A stretch of DNA of 64,000 nt from positions 806,001 to 870,000 of the forward strand of contig CASHTG010000006.1 of assembly GCA_949357655.1 (NCBI GenBank), read 5' to 3'. The position numbers and the translations under genes were made by a program. Shown piece by piece: positions 59,661 to 64,000 of this stretch; the stretch's first letter is position 1; every line of letters starts with the position of its first letter. The notes below the pieces were generated by a model. That model was not told the DNA's origin, ran no database searches, and saw only the letters and a list, made by a program, of their open reading frames with translations. This stretch comes from Parascedosporium putredinis. Lineage: Eukaryota; Ascomycota; Sordariomycetes; Microascales; Microascaceae.

Positions 59661-62600
59661 ATGGCAGAACAAGTCTACGCAACGGTTCGTGTCTAATCCC
59701 AAATTTCCCTCTCCCCAATCCGGTGTCTGTCGTGACGAGGCATTCCCCCAGCCAAATGCATACACACGCACGCATACGGTGACGCTTCTTCCGAAAGCTT
59801 CTGCTAGCTCGGGCGGAGTTTTCCTCTCTTCCTATCCTTTCTAGAGCTTCGTGTGCCGTCAATTGCCAGTGTCCCCTGTGTTTTTTGTCATCTGTCTGTG
59901 GCTAGAACCTTTTGTTTTCGTGTGTCCGCGCTACGTCATGTCAAAATAATCATCCAATGGCGCTCAGGTGCTACCGCCTCTGGCTTCGAAGCTAACCAAG
60001 CTCAACCTTCTTTGTGAATAGCTGCTTCTCAGCGACACCTATCTTCCAGGTAACTGACACCCTACCTTGAATGCTAATCGGCCAGCTTTGCGTTTGATTC
60101 AAAGGAGTTGTTCTAATCATCGGCTCACCGTGCTTGCCCCAATAAATAGGTGCTCTCGTTCTCGCACACTCCCTCATTGACAATGGCGCTACGAGGAAAC
60201 TCGCCGTCCTGGTCACGGAGAATACGGTGTCTGCCGAAGCTATCTCGCAGCTTCAGGTTCGTTGTCTCCCGGGATTCCGTCGCTGTCCTACTGAATGCTT
60301 TTTTCTTCTCCGTTTTCTCTGAGGGTCTGCCAGCAGCTGATATCAGTCCTGGGACTTAGACCGTATACGACTATGTGATACCCGTTCCGACGATACGCAA
60401 CGTCCATCCCAACCTCCAGCTCATGAACCGCGCCGATCTCCATTCGGCCTTTACAAAGATCGCGCTTTGGAACCAAACCCAATTCTCCAAAATTGTCTAT
60501 GTCGATGCCGACATCGTCGCGTACCGGGCGCCCGAAGAACTCTTCGACATTGATGCCCCCTTCTCCGCTGCCCCGGATATCGGATGGCCCGACATCTTCA
60601 ACTCAGGTGTCATGGTGTTGACGCCTGACGAAACGGAGTACGCCCGCCTAGCCGATCTCGCCGACCGCGGCGTGTCCTTCGACGGCGCTGACCAGGGCCT
60701 CCTGAATCAGCATTTCGGGACCAACTACAACCGCATCAGCTTTACCTACAACGTTACCCCCTCAGCTCATTATCAGTATATACCCGCTTTCAATCATTTC
60801 CAACATAACATCAGTATGGCGCATTTTATTGGTTCGCAAAAGCCTTGGTTTCAGGGAAGGCCGGCGTATAGCTCGGCCGGGGAGGTGCTGCTGACCTTAG
60901 CCCGCACGACGGCATGATTGCGAGATGGTGGGCGGTATATGACCGACATTACGGTAATGGCAGGGTATGTCTGAATGCTTTCCTACCAATTCAACCTAGC
61001 TCATTTTTGTTTGCTTCTCTTGGTTCGGTTAGCACCGTCTCTTGTGACTGACAGTTGCTGCATTCTTAGAACCAGGCTCAGGATGACGCGCAAGGAAAGA
61101 AGCAAGAGCTTGTCCAGTACCTCGTCAAGGGGAGTACCGACCAGCTGGCGCCGAAGATCATCGCCACGGCCAAAGTAGTACCCAGAATGCACCACCCGAG
61201 CCGGCGCGCAATGTGAATGAAGGCTTCTTCACCGGCTTTACTCCGGGGAAACGAAGGGAGAGCACTACCAGGACTACGACCGCCACGAGCAGCCCCATCA
61301 ACAGCATCACACGCACCACCACGAACATCATGAACACCACGGACACGGACACCATGGACACCATGAACACCATGAGCACCATGAAGGCCATGAAAACCAC
61401 ACCCATCAAGAACACCAACCGGAGCAGCATCACGAGCATAATCATCAAGAACATCAAGGTAATCAAGGTAGTCAAGGGCATCATCACGATAGCCCTCAGG
61501 ACCGCCACCAAGAGCATCACCAAGAAAGTCACCCCGGACATCATGAATCCCAGCATCACCATCAGGAACAACAGCCTCAAGCTCCCTCGATGCAGGCAAC
61601 CTGGGATGCACAGTGGTAAGTGGTCCGATTCGGCGGGCCCAAGTTGTTTGCTCCGTGTGGGCTGTTACCCTACCTCCCATGTGCGTTTGGCTAACACTGG
61701 TTCGGCAGGCAACCACCACCGCGCGATAGTAGACCTGAGGCGGAAAAGTTTCCAGATACTCGATACGAAATGTCCCGAGATACAACACCATTTGTGCCTC
61801 CCGTCCGCTATCCCAGTCCGCCGAGGGACATGTGGTACCAGGTCCCCGTCGACCCACCTAAACCCACAGAGAAGCCTCGGGCCATTTTCCCCTGGGAAAC
61901 CAATCAGCCGCAACCCACTCGCGTGTTTGCGGACCCTCCTCCGCCGCCCCCGTTGGAAACCGGCTTCGGATCATCACCGCCACCGAGAATCGGCGGGAGC
62001 CCATGGGGCCAACCTCGCCCGTGTCTGAAAGCGGGCATAGCGTAGTCTTTGGCGACAAGGAAGTGATTGAGGTTTCCTTGGATGAGCCTCCGACGGCGGC
62101 CCCATCCTCGGTCAAACACTATAGCGAATCGCAGCCCCCGAAACGGATGCGCCGTCAGAGGCCGCATCCCCCTAAAGAGGAGGAACCGGCCTTCCAGGCC
62201 TCCAACTTTGGGCCTCCCCATCCGCGACCAACGCCTGGGACGAGGTGCCCGGAATCCGAAAGTATATCGAGCGCGTCATGGACCAAACCGGGCTGGGAGG
62301 TCCTCGGCGCTATTCCGCCGCCGCGACACGCGCCGCGCAACGACAGCAGTGGGAGGCGGCAGCCGCCACAACAAATCGCCGGGAAGGGTTCTTCAAGGTG
62401 ACAGATTTCCCCAGCGTGGATGACCGGCCAAGTCTGCCCGTAACACCGGCACCTGTGCGGACCGGAGAGGGTGAGGAGGTTGAACCCGTAGGATTCCCGA
62501 TTCCACCCATCGGCGACGATGAAGACGCGGCGGCAAGCGACGGCCAGGGGATTACAGAAATCAAACCCCGTCTCGCCGAAGCCGAGGGTGTCCCGCCGCA

Positions 62601-63306
62601 GTCTGACTGGGTATGTGTGCATGGGCGCCGATGGAGCCCAGCCGACTGTCTTTGCGACCTGACTAACGTCCTCCGCCTGCACAAGAACCCGGGGGCGCAA
62701 CTCGAGAGGTTAGCCAAGCTACACCACGTCGACACGCGATCCGTACTCAGGAGGCTTTCGGCGGACGATCCAGCCGCGCGGCGCATAGAAATCCCCGACA
62801 GATCTCTACCTCCGAGCTCTGAAGGGGTGCTTCACCTCGATCATTCCCTTGGACGGCAAGAGCAAGAGCAGCGCCGCCACTCGCATCAGGAGCGCTCCGT
62901 TTTTTCTGAGAGGACACGGACCGAAGAGCGCCATAGTTCGTGGAGCAACGCCTCCTCCACGACCGCTTCGATCAGAACTAGCAAGGGAGTGCCGATTCTC
63001 GCTCCGGTACCCGTGAAGGCTGGCTTGCCAGCAAGCAAAGCCGCGACAGGCCGTATCATACCTATTCTTGACGAGCACGAGGACGAAGTTGAAGAGCTGT
63101 ACAATGTCAATGGAAAGTCGAGCTCGGGCTCAGGCTCGGGCTACGCAACCAACTCTTCGTACAGCACGAAGCTCGAAGGAGACGGCACGGTGCAATTGCC
63201 CAGCTACTCTGGCCCTGGGGCTGCCTGGGAGCCCGACACTTATTTTCCGAGAAATGTGACGGCTGCGCTCCCGCCGGATGAGGAGAGAGATATCCTCGAG
63301 ACTTGA
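59661..63306 (+). CDS. Glycogenin, self-glucosylating glycogen primer (GT8), with histidine-rich insert
   Basis: Primes glycogen synthesis by adding glucose from UDP-glucose to its own tyrosine. Exons are 59661-59684, 60022-60049, 60150-60256, 60360-60964, 61070-61615 and 61709-63306, with GT-AG introns of 93-337 nt. The GT8 domain (residues ~1-270) includes LMNRADLHSAFTKIALW, the DxD motif in VYVDADIVAYRAPEELF, FNSGVMVLTP, DGADQGLLNQHFG and AHFIGSQKPW. The C-terminal part holds a ~100-residue His/Glu/Gln-rich tract (61260-61562), the Pro-rich segment with IFPWE typical of fungal glycogenins, PGIRKYIERVMDQTG, and a Ser-rich tail. Single-base losses in G runs at 60879, 61129, 61245, 61995 and 62210 break the frame. 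Adding five bases gives exactly 970 residues. This is longer than animal glycogenin but typical in kind for filamentous fungi. The target tyrosine cannot be assigned from sequence alone. Confidence 0.95.
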
Positions 63307-64000
63307 TGACGTGATGGTTAGCCATGGCAAGTCCCTTCCTTCCCCTCGTCTTCCTCTTCACCTTCCCCTTTTCTCGTTTTTCTCTTATGGTCACTATCAA
63401 TCTTTCGGTTCATGGGCCTTGTCTATTTTGTTTTCCCTCTCTCTCCTCTATTCACCCCTCCCGCTCGTCCTTCTCTCTTCCCACTTTCTTCCTCTTTTTT
63501 TTTAATGACGATACTGCGGGAGGACGGTGTCAGATATGGGAAGGTCGAGACACATGTGGAGATTGACATTACTTGGATACTAAGCATGGTAAAAAAAAAG
63601 AACAACATGACGGGCGAAAGAGGCGACGTTTTCTTGGTTCCCATTTTCTTATTTTTTTCTTATTGGGTTTTTAGTCTCTCATCATGTGTATCGTGTATCA
63701 TCAGTTCTCTGTGTGCGGCAAACGGGGCATCAGCAAAATGCAAGATCGGCTTCGATAGTAAAACATTATTTTCTACGCAATTGACACTCTCGCGCACGAT
63801 AGTAGTGACTACACTTTGTCGAGGAACCTGGATGAAAGAGTAGGAATGTGGCGGTTTCTGCCATGACGCACCTCAAGACAGGTCTACAGAGAATGGGAGG
63901 GTGGTGGGAAGGGGAAAAAAAAAAACGGAAAAGACACTTTTGTATACATAGAGCTATATCTACACGTCCGATCAAACATCCTCCATCCCCATGCGTGGTC
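63307..64000. other. 3' region downstream of glycogenin
   Basis: Pyrimidine-rich sequence follows the stop codon (63325-63500), and A-runs and T-runs follow. Short open frames lack domains. This is probably the glycogenin 3' untranslated region and spacer. I see no gene before the window ends. Confidence 0.5.

Noticed and set aside
3443..63306. Programmed ribosomal frameshifting or mass pseudogenisation as the cause of the broken frames
   Set aside because: The breaks hit essential housekeeping genes such as Hsp90, occur in all eleven genes, and fall in or beside mononucleotide runs without a shared slippery motif. Run-length error is simpler.

Overview
The window is nuclear DNA from a filamentous ascomycete, most likely a Sordariomycete. 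The evidence is short GT-AG introns (66-337 nt) with CTAAC/CTGAC-type branch sites, C/G-ending codons in the genes, pyrimidine-rich leaders, and fungal-type versions of TeaR, Loa1, glycogenin and sterol O-acyltransferase. I recognise eleven protein-coding genes. I see no rRNA, tRNA, CRISPR, insertion sequence or intact transposon.

Layout: (1) 3443-8253 (+), a very long Ser/Pro-rich protein ending in a methyltransferase-like domain; (2) 10272-12526 (-), a cytochrome P450 with six exons, one of only 11 nt; (3) 14809-16976 (-), Hsp90; (4) 19629-20745 (+), a Loa1/Vps66-like lysophosphatidic acid acyltransferase; (5) 21485-23444 (-), mitochondrial dihydroxy-acid dehydratase (Ilv3); (6) 25404-27313 (-), a TeaR/Mod5-type prenylated cell-end protein; (7) 32555-33616 (+), a kinase-like protein without catalytic residues; (8) 34728-35917 (+), an MPPED-type metallophosphoesterase; (9) 45526-47507 (+), a J-domain protein with a long Glu/Arg repeat; (10) 50516-52403 (-), sterol O-acyltransferase; (11) 59661-63306 (+), glycogenin with a large histidine-rich insert. 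The stretches 27.3-32.5, 35.9-45.5 and 52.4-59.7 kb have no gene I can support.

The genes are mostly housekeeping functions: proteostasis (Hsp90, J-protein), branched-chain amino acid synthesis (Ilv3), lipid and sterol-ester synthesis (Loa1-like, sterol O-acyltransferase), glycogen priming (glycogenin) and polarity (TeaR). They do not form an obvious pathway cluster. The lone P450 is not flanked by biosynthetic genes.

Every one of the eleven genes is broken by at least one reading-frame shift. Wherever I could place the break, it lies in or beside a mononucleotide run, usually G or C, and adding the missing base restores a conserved family sequence. In eight genes the exon lengths plus the inferred missing bases come to an exact multiple of three. 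The best explanation is homopolymer length error in the assembly, so these genes should be read as intact genes with sequence errors, not as pseudogenes. No undescribed multi-gene system is evident. The most unusual items are the P450 microexon, the histidine-rich glycogenin insert, the stand-alone pseudokinase and the degenerate methyltransferase fusion.
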